This document shows positions 47,201-60,325 of a stretch of DNA of 64,000 bases, in pieces. This DNA comes from Norana najaformis. Its lineage: Eukaryota; Annelida; Clitellata; Crassiclitellata; Hormogastridae. How positions within the stretch are numbered: the stretch's first letter is position 1; each line of letters begins with the position of its first letter. Location of the stretch: contig OZ029927.1 of NCBI GenBank assembly GCA_964023275.1, positions 13,554,222 through 13,618,221 of the forward strand, in the 5' to 3' direction. The position numbers were made by a program, and so were the translations under genes. The notes beneath the pieces were generated by a model that ran no database searches, was not told the DNA's origin, and was given only the letters and a program-made list of their open reading frames with translations.

Positions 47201-50200
47201 ACATAAATGCAGTTTTGCTGCATAGTGTAAGCTGCATCTTAGTTTTGCATTCAGTATTTAAAACATTCATTGGTGCCAAATCAGGACAAACTCATTTTAG
47301 CCGAGATTTGGCCGGAAAGTAGGCATGGTATACAGACCTTGTTTTCAATGTTCTCTTAGCAACGAGAGACCCTGAGAGACATGGTTGCATCTGCAGAAAC
47401 AACGGTGCATGTTGTTCAGCCGAATGGAGGTAATTATGGTGACAACGTGACTATGTTGTCATTATATGTTTTTGGAATCATCATTGAAATTGCAACCATC
47501 ATGTTTAGTGCTATGTTTGTTAGGTATTGATGCTTTATTGATATGTGAAATGAATGTTGTTGGCAAATTGAGGTTTGTTACTATTTTATAATCATGTTAG
47601 GAAACTACTTATTGCCCTTTGAAATAGTTAACATAAAATAAAAAGAAATTTATAGCTTAAATTACTCAAAAATTATATACGTTTTTAATACTTCTGTTAT
47701 TTTTGCAATTGTTTTTATTTACATTAAATTACATACAGTAAATTCGACTTCTAGCCATGAATTATAGCAGATAAAGAAATAAATTAAAACTGATATCTTA
47801 TGTAATGTTGTAAACCCTGTACTGATAATATTCTTCTGTAACCTATAACGGGCATTGCAACTTGTTATGATGTGTGTAGTATATCTTTGGTCATGTGTGG
47901 ATGTAACATGTCTTCTGTGAGATGTCTTATGTGAAACACATTTTAAACCTGATTGAAGCATTTTTATTTGTCAACTGTAGATATTGGTGACGTTGAGTCG
48001 CATCACTTGGTACCTGGCGACGTGATCGTTATTCCTGCTCATGGTTTCACGATGTCCTGTGACGCTGTTCTGATTGCGGGGAATGCCATTGTGGATGAAG
48101 GGATGCTAACAGGTACTGCTATTTGATACTTGGCATTACGTTGGGGTTTGAACCATCTACTTTTAAAATGGTATGTGTGCGCGACATGTACATGTGAAGG
48201 TTTGAATGTGATACATGACATACCATTTTATAAAATATTTTAAACTGGCGCTTATCATTCTAGGTGAGAGTGTTCCTGTAACAAAGACTCCTCTGACTGA
48301 AACTGATGCTGATGAATTGTACTCACCAGAGATTCACAAGAGGAACACACTTTTCTGTGGTACACACGTAATACAGACTCGCTACTATGGAGATGCCAAG
48401 GTGAAGGCCGTTGTCGTTCGAACTGGTAAGGAAGACTTTTTGGAATTAAAAATTTAAAAAAACACTACTTGTATCAGGCAGCATGCTGAGAGGTTGTGAA
48501 AGGTTTAAGATGAATGTCCACTTCAAAAACATTAATGATATAATCACTTTAAGTGCCTCTGAGGAGTTTATGTGCCTGTAATTAGGTTCTCTTGAAGTGG
48601 TGCTATACAAATTTCGTATTACAGCTACAAGTACAGTTATGCTGAGGTGTGTGTATGTTTGCTCGTATTGGTCTATCTGACTGTAACGCTTAGTTTTTGT
48701 TGGATAGCATGGCACTGTGGCAAAATTTGATTAGTAAAATCATTTTTCTTGTGACTTTGGGCTTTGTCTGAATTGTGATAACATTTTTGATAACATATTT
48801 AATTGACAACCACTGTATTCAGATTTGATTTTTGGAGTCTTTTTTATAGCACATTTATTTATTTTCAGGTTTTTCAACTGCAAAGGGAGAGCTTGTTCGT
48901 TCCATTCTTTATCCGAAGGAACTGATGTTCAAGTTTTATGCAGATGCCTTGAAATTTGTCGTATTCTTGGCATTTGTAGCAGCCATCGGAATGGTGTACA
49001 TATGTATAAACCTTATTATTCACAAGGTCAGTTTCTTGGAGAAGCGGTTATTAGTTGTCATGTTAACTAGAATTTCATCACCATCATCATCATCATCATC
49101 ATCTGCTGTACTACCCTTGAATTGGTGTTGGATTTCAGATCCACTTTTTATTGAATGGTATAGTGTTAACAGCATCTTTTTCATCAAATTGTTATTTTAA
49201 CAGTACATTTTGTATTGTGTCTTAAGAGTTTTTCTCCTAGTGCTCTGTACCACTGGCTTTCAGTCAGGTGGTAAAAGGCATGTCGCTGAAGCACTAGAGG
49301 ATGTAATGCTGTACACATTAATCGTAACAGAACAAATATTGGTGATTAACAGCGATTTTACTTTTTTGGGTCGGGAGCACCTCTGTTGAGTGTATCCTCT
49401 AAGAGGCACTTTATAAATCTCAAATTACAGTTACAAATTGGTGGAAGACTGTTTTATAAAGAATTTCCAGTACAAGGATCTTGCTGTCGGTTGAGGGCTG
49501 CTTCTGTTTTTGAGCATTTTGTTGTGTCTGATTGCATAAACTTGGCTTAAAACGTGACTTTAGCATAAACGATCTTGAATTTCTTACTCCAGTACCCGGC
49601 AAGGGTTGTCGTCATAAATATGTTGGACATCATTACTGTTGCTGTTCCGCCTGCTCTTCCTGCGGCTATGACAGTCGGAACGATCTTTGCTCAACGGAGG
49701 CTCAAGTTGGAAGGAGTCTTCTGCATCAGTCCGCAAAGGATCAACTTAGCTGGAAAAATTCAGTGCTTTTGCTTCGACAAGGTGTATAAGATATTGTCAT
49801 TCATTAAACTCAGTTCTTTTAATGATAAAGAAATAAACTTATTTGCATCTTACATGAAATGTCTGATGTTTTACACAAAGAAAAATAACTAGCATCATAA
49901 GAAAGATGTCCTGTTTAAACAATTCGATGTTCTTTGCTCCAGAGAGCTCATACAGCATAAATCTGATAATCTGATATATGACTGCTGCTAATATTAATAA
50001 TCCTATTTCAAAATACTGTATTTTATTCATAATAATGTTTTGGCATGCATGTAATTTTCAAAGAACTTGAAATTGAAGTAGCAAGAGATTAAGAATCTGT
50101 TTTTCACTTAACACTTTTCTTGACAGAAATGGTCATTAAAATTTTTTTCGTGATATAATATAGTAGCAGGATTGAAATATTCTTACAACGACTGGGTTGC

Positions 50201-53200
50201 ATGAAGGTGTCAAGCTGCTACTAAAGATGCATTCTTAAAGGCAATTTGGTTTTCAGAAGCCTTGCAAAGCTTTATCATTGCAGCCCAAAGAGAACCAAAA
50301 GAGTAGCTAAATGAATACTTCATCTAGCAAGGCCTATGCCTGCTATAGAGTGGTTTTGAGCAACAAATTGACATTTGAAAAGAAGAGCAGTCCACTTAAC
50401 TAACTCAGTAGGCAGCCATGGGTTTGAAGTACTAATGACTTAATTTTTCTTTGCCTCGGCATACGAGAGTGGGTGGCCAGAGGGTGCTAATGGAGCAGAA
50501 ATCTCGAAATGTCTTTCTCCCAGGGTGATATCAATGCCCAACCTCTGTGTTGACAGTCTATCTCACTAACCAAGCTTACCCAAGTTGGCATTTGATTGGA
50601 TTTAAATTATCAGTAATCTGATTTTATCATCATTAAAAGTTGTGTTGATATTAATAGACTGGTACCCTGACTGAAGAAGGTTTGGACCTATGGGCTGTAA
50701 TTCCAGTGAAGGATAAGAAATTTCTTCCAGCCGTCCAGGAACCTAGCGGTCTCCCACCTGACTCCAAGATGGTGGTCGGCATGGCAACCTGCCACTCCTT
50801 GACGATCATCAACAAAGAGCTGAGCGGGGATCCGCTGGATTTGAAAATGTTCAATTCAATCAACTGGGTAAGACCATAGTCATTTAACATTTGCCCTGAT
50901 GTTCTGGTTCCCTTTTGTTTTAAATTTGCATTTACGGGCAAATTATTCGCTTGTTCATTTTAATTCTTTTTACAGACAAATTTAGAATTATTATAAACTA
51001 GTACTTTTGTTGTAGGCTGTTTAATTTACAGAGTATTTTAGAAGTTAGTACTTCAAACCCATGAGGATGATAGGATGATAATAATGTAAGTTTTTTATTA
51101 AAAGAATTCAGAATAATTGTAAATTTTTATTTTCCTTTGCAATTTCTACAGTATTGCAGAATTGGAGGATATTAATTTAAGTGTTAAAAAAAAAGAATTC
51201 AGAATAATTGTAAATTATTAGTTTCTTTTTGGGATTTTTAATTTCTACAGTATTGTAGAAGTGGACGATGATAATTATTTCAGTTTTATCGAACTATACC
51301 ACTTTTGACTCAAGATAGCACTTGTGGTGTTGCTTAATCTGTTGTTAGGTTTTGGAAGAGGCAGGGCGAGAGTCCACGAAATTTGATGTTCTAATGCCCA
51401 CGATCGTCAAACCGATTATGATGGATGCTTACTGCATTGAGCAATTAGACGATAGCTCTGTAAGACACGGAGTAATAGTTATCTCAGTTACAATTGAATA
51501 GGCGCTATATAAATGTGTTATTATGATTATGATTGCAGGTACTGTTAGCTAGGTCTTAGCATTGTAAATTTCTGACATTTGTTCATAAGCCATAACTTCT
51601 TTATAGCACTCTTGATTAAAATGTCAGTTTTGGTATAAGACAGCAATATGGAATCAATTCCAGTAATTCAAGTTCCATGCCTCTAGTTTAACTAAGTGTG
51701 ATGTCTAGCACATTAATCTGTTACTACTACTACTACTACTACTACTACTATCAGTAGTAGTAGGCCATATTGTTATCCAAAATTTAATTCAACTTTAGAC
51801 TTGGACTTCGACTGTCTCATTTGTATCACTACATTATGTTGGAGTCCTATTTTGTTATTTTAAGATTGAGATACTGCCTCCATTTGAAATTGGAATTGTC
51901 CGGCAGTTTACGTTTTCGTCTGGACTTCAGCGGATGAGTGTGATTGTCCGAGTTCTGGGTTCGGATCATATGGATGTCTACGTTAAAGGAGCTCCGGAGA
52001 AAATTGCTGCCCTCTGCAATCCACAAACACGTGAGTGTCTCTTTTTGATGCCGTTGAGTCTCTATATACAAGAACTGTATAAATGCTACTTGCAGATGCT
52101 TTGGAAAATACAAGAAGCTTTTCAATGGCAGTAATGTAATCTAATTGTTTTAAAAGAGAGATGTGTACGGTCAGTTTGAAGTAAATGAAAATACGTTTGT
52201 AAATATCGTGTTACTAAGTGGCAAATTGGTTCTTGATATTTCAGTTCCTGATGACTTTCATGATGTCTTGCAAAATTATACGGCTCAAGGCCTAAGGGTG
52301 ATCGCCATTGCTTCGAAACCTCTAGACAGCAAGATCCCCTGGCACCAGATTCAACGTATATCAAGGTCAGAGGAGTCTTGATTGAACTGGAAAAATTTAT
52401 TATTTTGAAAAAAGTTGTTAATTTTAAATCAGTGTTTGGTGTATTTCAGATTTTGTCGTCTTAGTTTTGTAGCAACAAATATTATTTTAGCGACTACTTT
52501 ATATTTGATCGAAGTTAACCGGATGACAGAAGCAGCTTTATTATATCATGTTAAACTTAAAATCATTCAAATGGCACATGAAGTTTTATTTATTTTATTG
52601 TTGTAAATCTTTATTTGTTGCTTCACATTTACAAAATTTATTTTGTTGTTGTAAATCTTTAGTTGTTGCTTCACATAGCATACATATCGTTTAGACTATC
52701 AGTTTTCAAGTGTGAAGTTGAAAAGGTTTCTTCATTTACGATGGGGATCTTTAATTTTATTCCTTGAAAAACTTTATAGACATCACTAAAAGCAGCTGGC
52801 CTAATATAATTTGCAAGGTTAATTGGATTGAAAGTGTAGGCAAATAATTACCATAAGGTAAACTGTGCAGATGTCACACCGTAGTTATACTGTCATTACT
52901 GTCACTGTTTCATAAATAAGTGCTTTCCGAATGTACGCAACTTAAGCAAAAATTTAAAAATGAAAACAGCTTTTATGAGCAACGTCTACTGCGCCCCCAT
53001 CTGTGTTGTTTCGTATTTCAGCAGCCTAGCTAACAAAATGCCATGATTTGATACGACTGTTTTTCAGAAGGAAGCAAACAATTTCTGTGCATTGTGAATA
53101 ACTAACTGTTGTGCATTGACGACTAGCAGTTTCCTTTTCTACATTAATGGAGCAAGCAATGTACTGTGTGCACAGGGATGTTGTTGAGTCAGAGCTGTCG

Positions 53201-56200
53201 TTTGTTGGCCTGCTGATCATGGAAAACAAACTGAAGCCGGAGACTACTCCTGTGATAAAGCAGCTGAAAAATGCAGACATACCTACTGTGATGGTGACAG
53301 GTGAACGAAAATAGTGAATATCTGTCAAGCAAATAATCAATATCTGTTATGCGAAGTTATGTCAGAAAGATGCTTAGTGAGGGTTCGTTAATCTTTGTCG
53401 ATGGTTAGCTCCAAGACGGTGTTGTAGGCAGCTGCATGATAGTAATAATAACAGTATATAAGTGCTTTGTATACATCTTGTAGTAATGTAATATTGTTAT
53501 TACATCAGAACTTGTTACAACCCTGTCTTTGTGAGCCATATCAAGAACCACCTTATAATGACATCATATTGTAATGAGTTTACTGTCTATAAGTGAATTA
53601 AATTGGGTTCCATGGGATTCGATTGCATTACATCAGAGTTTGTGTTATAACAAAGCACATTATAATGAGTCTCCAGTGTACTTGAAATTATCATTAAGAT
53701 GTAATTCTGTTACATTTGCTGTTTAGATAATACATTTAGTCAGTTATCTTGATATTTCTATGGCAAATAATTAATTCATTAAGTGAGTGAGTAAGACATT
53801 TGTTAACCTGCCTTGTGTCCATTGCACCTTCAAAGACCTTATCAAGGTGCTCTATAAATGTACAGATAACCTAACTGAGATGGATTCGATAATTATTCAG
53901 AACATTTCGAAGAGTGTTCTATCTTAGTTTCTGACAAGCATGTTTATCGTTGGTGCTTTTTACCAAAAGGTGACAACATCTTAACGGCCATCAGTGTTGC
54001 ACGGCATTGTGGGATGATTCAGGAAGGAGAGAGGTTGGTAGTCGTCAATGCTCAACCTCCCGAGGGTGACGTGCCCGCTACGATTCAATGGGAGGAAGAT
54101 GTGCAGAAACAGGAATTGGCAGATTTTTCTATAAGTGAAAGCAGCACAAAAGTTAGTCATCCAGTTTTTATTTAATTTAGTTTTTATTCATTTTATTTAG
54201 TTTTGTTTATTGCATGTTTTTCCATGCACAAACAGTGAAACTAATCTGAGTATTTGAAGACATCCATTCCTATTAAAAATGTAGCATTTTGTAAAATCAG
54301 TCATGCTTTGTTTACATTTCGATGGCCATCTTACATTATCGACATTAATTGGCGACCCTATTTAAGCGGGACCCTGGTCTCTTTTGGTTTTGCCTTTTGT
54401 ATCCTGGCAAACTGTACGTTTTATGTGTAACCTAATATGTTGAATTTGGGATCAAAAAAAGAGTCAGTCAGTCATGATTCAGTGTTCCTGAACTCAACCA
54501 GCAGTCTTGAAATTGAAATCTGGACTGTGTGAATGTTAGCTTGTTGCAAAACTCTCTAATGGGCTCAGGAAGGTCAGCTGACATAATCCAACAGGTTTAG
54601 GTATAGGTTGAAGATCTTTACTTCCAATGCCTTTGTGAAATTCTTGAAGGACAGTGTTTAAATATGCCTACCGATAGATACATACATGCATGCTTATAGG
54701 TAACATTCTTGCAATATTTTATGGCATTTTTAAGCATTTATAATTGTTTCTTTCTAGTCTTACCAGTCGTCAACTGTCATCACTGATCTTAGCTTCAACT
54801 ACCGTTTGGCAGTGAGTGGTCGTAGCTTTGGAATAATCCACCAGTACTTTCCAGATCTCGTTCAGAAGGTGAGCATGTTTCGTGAGCTGTTCATAGTTTG
54901 TGGAGTTGTTCGAGGAAGGTATCTTTCAGAAAAGCTTGTTACTAACTGTAGGTTAGCTGCATTTGATGTGAGATGAATTTGTTTTTCCTTTTGAGTAATT
55001 TTCACTATATGAAGAAACGGACTGTGTTAATAGCACTTAATACTGTCTGTGTCCTGCAGCATTTTTGTGATGTATTTAAAAGGCCCTCATTAAATGTCTA
55101 GATGACTTACTACCTAATTAACTAACATAAGTTTGTTCTGTTTAAGGTCTTTCACTCTTAATTGACTACAGGACTGAGTTTTTATCATTTGTGGTGCAAA
55201 TTCTAGATTGCTCTTCATGGGGTCGTGTTTGCTCGAATGACCCCCGACCAGAAGAGCAGACTGATCGAAGATCTTCAAAACCTGGGGTATGCGTGTTCTT
55301 TATTCATGTGCTTCTTTATTTTTTGGGTTTGCAATACAGTATGAAGTACAACTGTAATGTGAAATGCCCTCCTTATCAAGTTCATACTGAAGCCGGACAA
55401 TTAGAAACATTAAGAACTGCAAACAGACTGGAAGAGGTAACCAAAAGTTTTCAGGTTAGAGCAAAGGATGGTCTTGGTTAGGCAGTTGTGAACGTGAATA
55501 TGTAGAGAGTTAATATATTTACATGAATAAAAATAGAATGCATTTGTTTGAAATTGTATATCTGTTATCATGTTAGTTTTTGCAGGTATGTTTTAAAATT
55601 ATAACTTAACACACTTTTGGCAGTGGGTTAAAATTTGTGGTGGGTGTGATGCCTTACTTAACTCAAACTTGATTTTTTTCTTCTGAGAAAAGCCTCCTTT
55701 TGTTATTGTGGGTTACAGCTGCAGAAGACTTGCCCTTAGCAGCTACAAGGGCTATGCTGAAACTCAAGATCTTTTTTTGCTTGGAAAAGTGTTCTTCAAC
55801 TCATGTTTGTGATTTGCACTTTGCAGCTTGTGTGTTGGCATGTGTGGTGATGGAGCCAACGACTGCGGTGCCCTGCGGATGGCAGACGTTGGAATATCGC
55901 TGTCAGAGGCAGAAGCTTCAGTTGCTTCACCATTCACTTCAAAGACCGCCAACATCTCCTGTGTTCCTACTGTCATAAGGTAGCAAAATGGGTATTGTTG
56001 CTGTGGGTGGATGCATTGTGAAGGATTGGGGCACAGTTCAACGTTGCATCTCAATCCTTCACAGCATTTATGTGAAACTTCTGCTTTCTGAAGTTTCATT
56101 CTAGTGCCATAAGGAAGCATTTAATTGTTTTAGTGCCATAATAATTGTTTAATGCCATAAAATGCTGGCATTTTCGTATCATTGTATCTCCTGTGAACAG

Positions 56201-59200
56201 TGAAACGGATGAACCAGAAAATAGGATGAACTGTGAAAAGTTTAGCATTTATCAGGGAGCCCTATGTCACGTATCTTACAACCCAATCTAATTTTTGCCT
56301 TTGCGATTTACCTTAATTAAATGCTGGTCCTTACAAACTGGTTATTGGTGCGGTATAGAAATCGTGAGTTCATAATTGCCATTAACGCTGTGATTAATGC
56401 CTTTGTGGATTAAAATCTCAGTATGATTTCCATTGCTGATTCTGATACATGATGTAATGTAACAGACATTTATAAAGTGCCTTTCAAGCACCCCCCAAAA
56501 GCGCTAAATGTATGTATTTCTCTTGCAGAGAGGGTAGAGCCGCTCTGACAACGTCTTTTTCCGCCTTCCGTTTCATGGCTCTATACAGCATCATTCAGTT
56601 CATAACCGTGATCATTCTCATCTCGGTAAGTTTGCAACTTTTGTGTGCAGCAGATTTGGGTTAATTGATGCATGGCAGTTAGTTGAAACGTTTTGAAATA
56701 GCATTGCTTGTTTTGTTTATTAAAGTGAATTTGGTTCAGGTGTAATTTGTATATATTTACAGGTTATCATGGCTGGGTGGTTGTATACTGAATGAAACTG
56801 CGTGTGGTAGCTTCTGTTGTGTGATTTGCAGAATACTATAAATTTACCTACTTATTTACGCATTTGATTACTAGCTTGATCTCTGATTTTTCTGACCCAT
56901 CGGATTTCAGCTGAGCTTCTGCAGTAGATTACAATTTTTGAATATGGTTTTACTTGAAGCGACCACCAACGATGCCTTGTACACTATGATATTTATGTAC
57001 ATTATGGCACTATAGAAATCATTAGATAAAGCTACATTGACAAATTAATGCAAGCATATTGTAATATGCTAGCTCAGTCGGTAGAGCATGAGACTCTTAA
57101 TCTCAGGGTCGTGGGTTTGTGCCCCACGTTGGGCGCAAACGTTTGTGGGGCACGGTGGCGTATTGGATAGAGCGCTCGGCTTGTAACGTGGAGAATACGG
57201 GTTCGAGCCTTCTCCCTTGAGATGGTTACTGTGTAGGGACCTTGAGCAAGTCCTTAACTCACAATTGCTCGGCGCCATCGATTGATGCCTAGTCATTAGA
57301 TAGTGGCGCCTAATAAATGCAGAAATAATAATAATAATACATTGCAAAAATTTCTGTGCAGATAAAAATTATGGCCAAGTTTCTTTGTTTTATAGGACAA
57401 CAGTAAGCTGAGTGATTTCATGTTCCTGTATGCTGATCTATTGATAACAACAGTTCTTGCTGTTTTAAGTAAGTGGATGATTTTCACTTATGTGCATGTG
57501 TTTATCTGGCTATTTATATAGCACCTTTTCTTGTTGACCGATCTGTGTTTTGATGGTCTAGTTTTTGTTATATACATCACGCCTATGCCTAAGTAATTGT
57601 ATTATTATATTCCTAAATAATCACTATGCTGTATTTTGTTTTTTATAGTTATGCAAATAGGAAACTGAAAACAAATCCTGTAGTTTTTATTAAAGAATAA
57701 TTTACTTACTCCACCTTGTGGCCTATTTTAGTATCAGCCCCCAGTTAGTTTTGGCAAATGGTTCATCTACATTTAACACCTATGTTAGTGTAATATAAAT
57801 TTTAAAAACTACTTGGCAGCTGTGATTTTGCTGTGATGTTTAGATATTCAGATTATCACTGATCAGTTTTGCTGATTACTGACTTCTTGGATCTTAACTG
57901 GACCATTGTAACAGATTATATGGACTGGAGTTTCACTTTGAATTTGCATTTTGTGGTAACTGTGCTAAAAAGGTTCGCAGATTAGAATTGATTAAAAAGA
58001 ATATTAAGTTCAGTGAGCGATATTAATGATGTAGTGTTTTTTACATTTTAGTGGGACGAACTGCGTCTTATGGCCAACTCGTTGCAAAACGTCCAACAAG
58101 CAGTCTTGCGTCGGCAAATAACATCTTCGGAATTATAATTCATATCTTGTTCATTCTGTCATTCCAGCTTTTTGGCTTCTTCTATACACGTTTCCAGCCA
58201 TGGTATGTGATGGCCTTGCATTATACAGATTTATTTTCGGTTTGGACTGAATGATAGTAACTAAATGAAAGTTCACTCTGGTCGGATTGGTACTGTGTGA
58301 CAAATGTACATTTGATAGTCACTCTCTTGGGTTTGTATTCAAGAGGTGCTTGGCCAGTGCTTCCTGGTTTAGTGGAATGTTAGATCATTGAGTTCGATGT
58401 CTGTCATTTAAGGCATTCCACTGGGTGATCGGATAACAAGGCCCATCAAGTAACTTGTATGAAACAAATAAAAAAAAAACTTGTGAACTGGTACATCTGG
58501 TCTGTCAAGAACCGATGGCAAGAGACCTGACAGTCGGACCGTTATTCTATGGCCTTCAGGTCGCAGTCTACTCTGAACAACAAGCAAGCTCAAGGTCGTG
58601 GTCGTAGATACCGTGGCAACCTCCTACTTGTCCACAACCTCTGTGTTGGGCAGTGGATCTGCAGAACTTGCTGCTGGTGGAAAATGCGCAAAGGCAGCTT
58701 GACAGTGCATGCCCATCTTTTCGTTTCACCGACCTTTGAGACACTTGGCCCACTCAACAACAGTTGCATGGGTTTTCTCATGGACCCATGGCATCTCTCC
58801 CGCATTTGCCGTTACTCAAGAAATGCAAGCTATCTCATTCAACAGTCACTGAGTCAGTTTTTGCAAATGAGATGGTCATCCGGTTGCTTTTGCAACACCT
58901 TGTTCTGCCTTATATTGATGAGAGGTAGTTGTTTCAAATGCATTATCTCCTCCAGAATGATTGTACACAGCCCTTAGGTGTGTCACGCCTTAGGGACCAA
59001 AAAACTATGGTATACTTAATAGTTAGAGTGATCTACATTGGTAGGTTTGAAACTTGTAATTGATCTTTATAATGATAATCGTAATCATAACTGTGAGCTG
59101 TTGTATGTCACCTGAAGTGACCATCGATTGATGTCCTGTGCATTATGAAAATGATGCTGTTGAAGCCTTTAGATTAGATTAGATGAACTGTGCATTTTTC

Positions 59201-60248
59201 GTCAGCCCAGAACTAGAACTTACTAACAGAAATTCTTTCCTTTTTTGTTGAAAGGTACGAGACTCCAAAATGCGGTAATAACGATGGAGAGCCGTGCACC
59301 AAATCAATGGATACTACCTCCGTTTTCTACATCTCATCATTTCAGTATCTGATGTTGGCCTTTATTTTATCGAAAGGACCGCCATACCGGAAACATATCT
59401 GGACTAACAGTAAGGCTTCTTGCAGTTGAGTCTTCACAGTAAAAAATCCCGTGATAATCCTCAAACCCTCTTAATGATATGGGGAGAGTATAAATGGCTG
59501 GTACTACTTGCTGTTCCAGTTGAATGGTCCTTCAAGTCTCAGGACTTTGTCTCTGGGGGACTGTTCCTGATGAGGGTGAATAAATGAATGTAAATATACG
59601 TGTTTTTCTATAGTCTTGACCCTGCTGATTTTTCAAAGAATTAATCGGGTGAGATCCTTGCGTTTGAATGGGTGCCATGCCATTTAAGATCCCCATGTAT
59701 GGACTGTGCTAGCCCAAGATTAAAATCTCTGAAATAGTGGTAATAGCTTTATCTGATATTGTGGTCTGTTCAAGTCTAATTTTTCATGTGTGCATTTCCT
59801 TGCTAACCTTAGTCGCATCTTTCACAATCAGTTGCAAAGCCATATTATACAGATAATCTTTCTTATATATATATTTATATGTTATAATATAATCCTTTTA
59901 TATACATATTTGCATATATGGTATAAATCTTGCTTTATGATGTTTTAGTTCCATTTCTGATTTGGTTGGTGCTTATGACGGCCCTCACGCTGCTCCTGGT
60001 GTTGTATCCACCTCAGTTCCTGCAGAACATTTTCCTGGTATTTATTAGATGTTAATTTTGTTTAGTACATTTGCAGTGCATTGACAAAATGGTCAAAATA
60101 AAAAAGTCTGATTTAAAAATTAAGATTTATGAAGGTTTTCAAGAACAGAGTTTTTTAGACATTAGATTTTTATTTGCATTTTGGATTACATATGATAATG
60201 ATAGAAAAGTCACTATATGGGCCATGAATAAATTAGGTTGATTTGGTA

Positions 60249-60325
<77 letters not shown>

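Noticed and set aside
57063-57135. Functional tRNA-Lys gene
   Set aside because: The 5' acceptor strand does not pair with the 3' strand and the T-loop is altered.
58549-58977. Plus-strand 142-residue frame in a P5B ATPase intron
   Set aside because: No recognisable domain and no splice integration with neighbours; overlapping frames on the minus strand look equally plausible. Possibly an unidentified decayed repeat.
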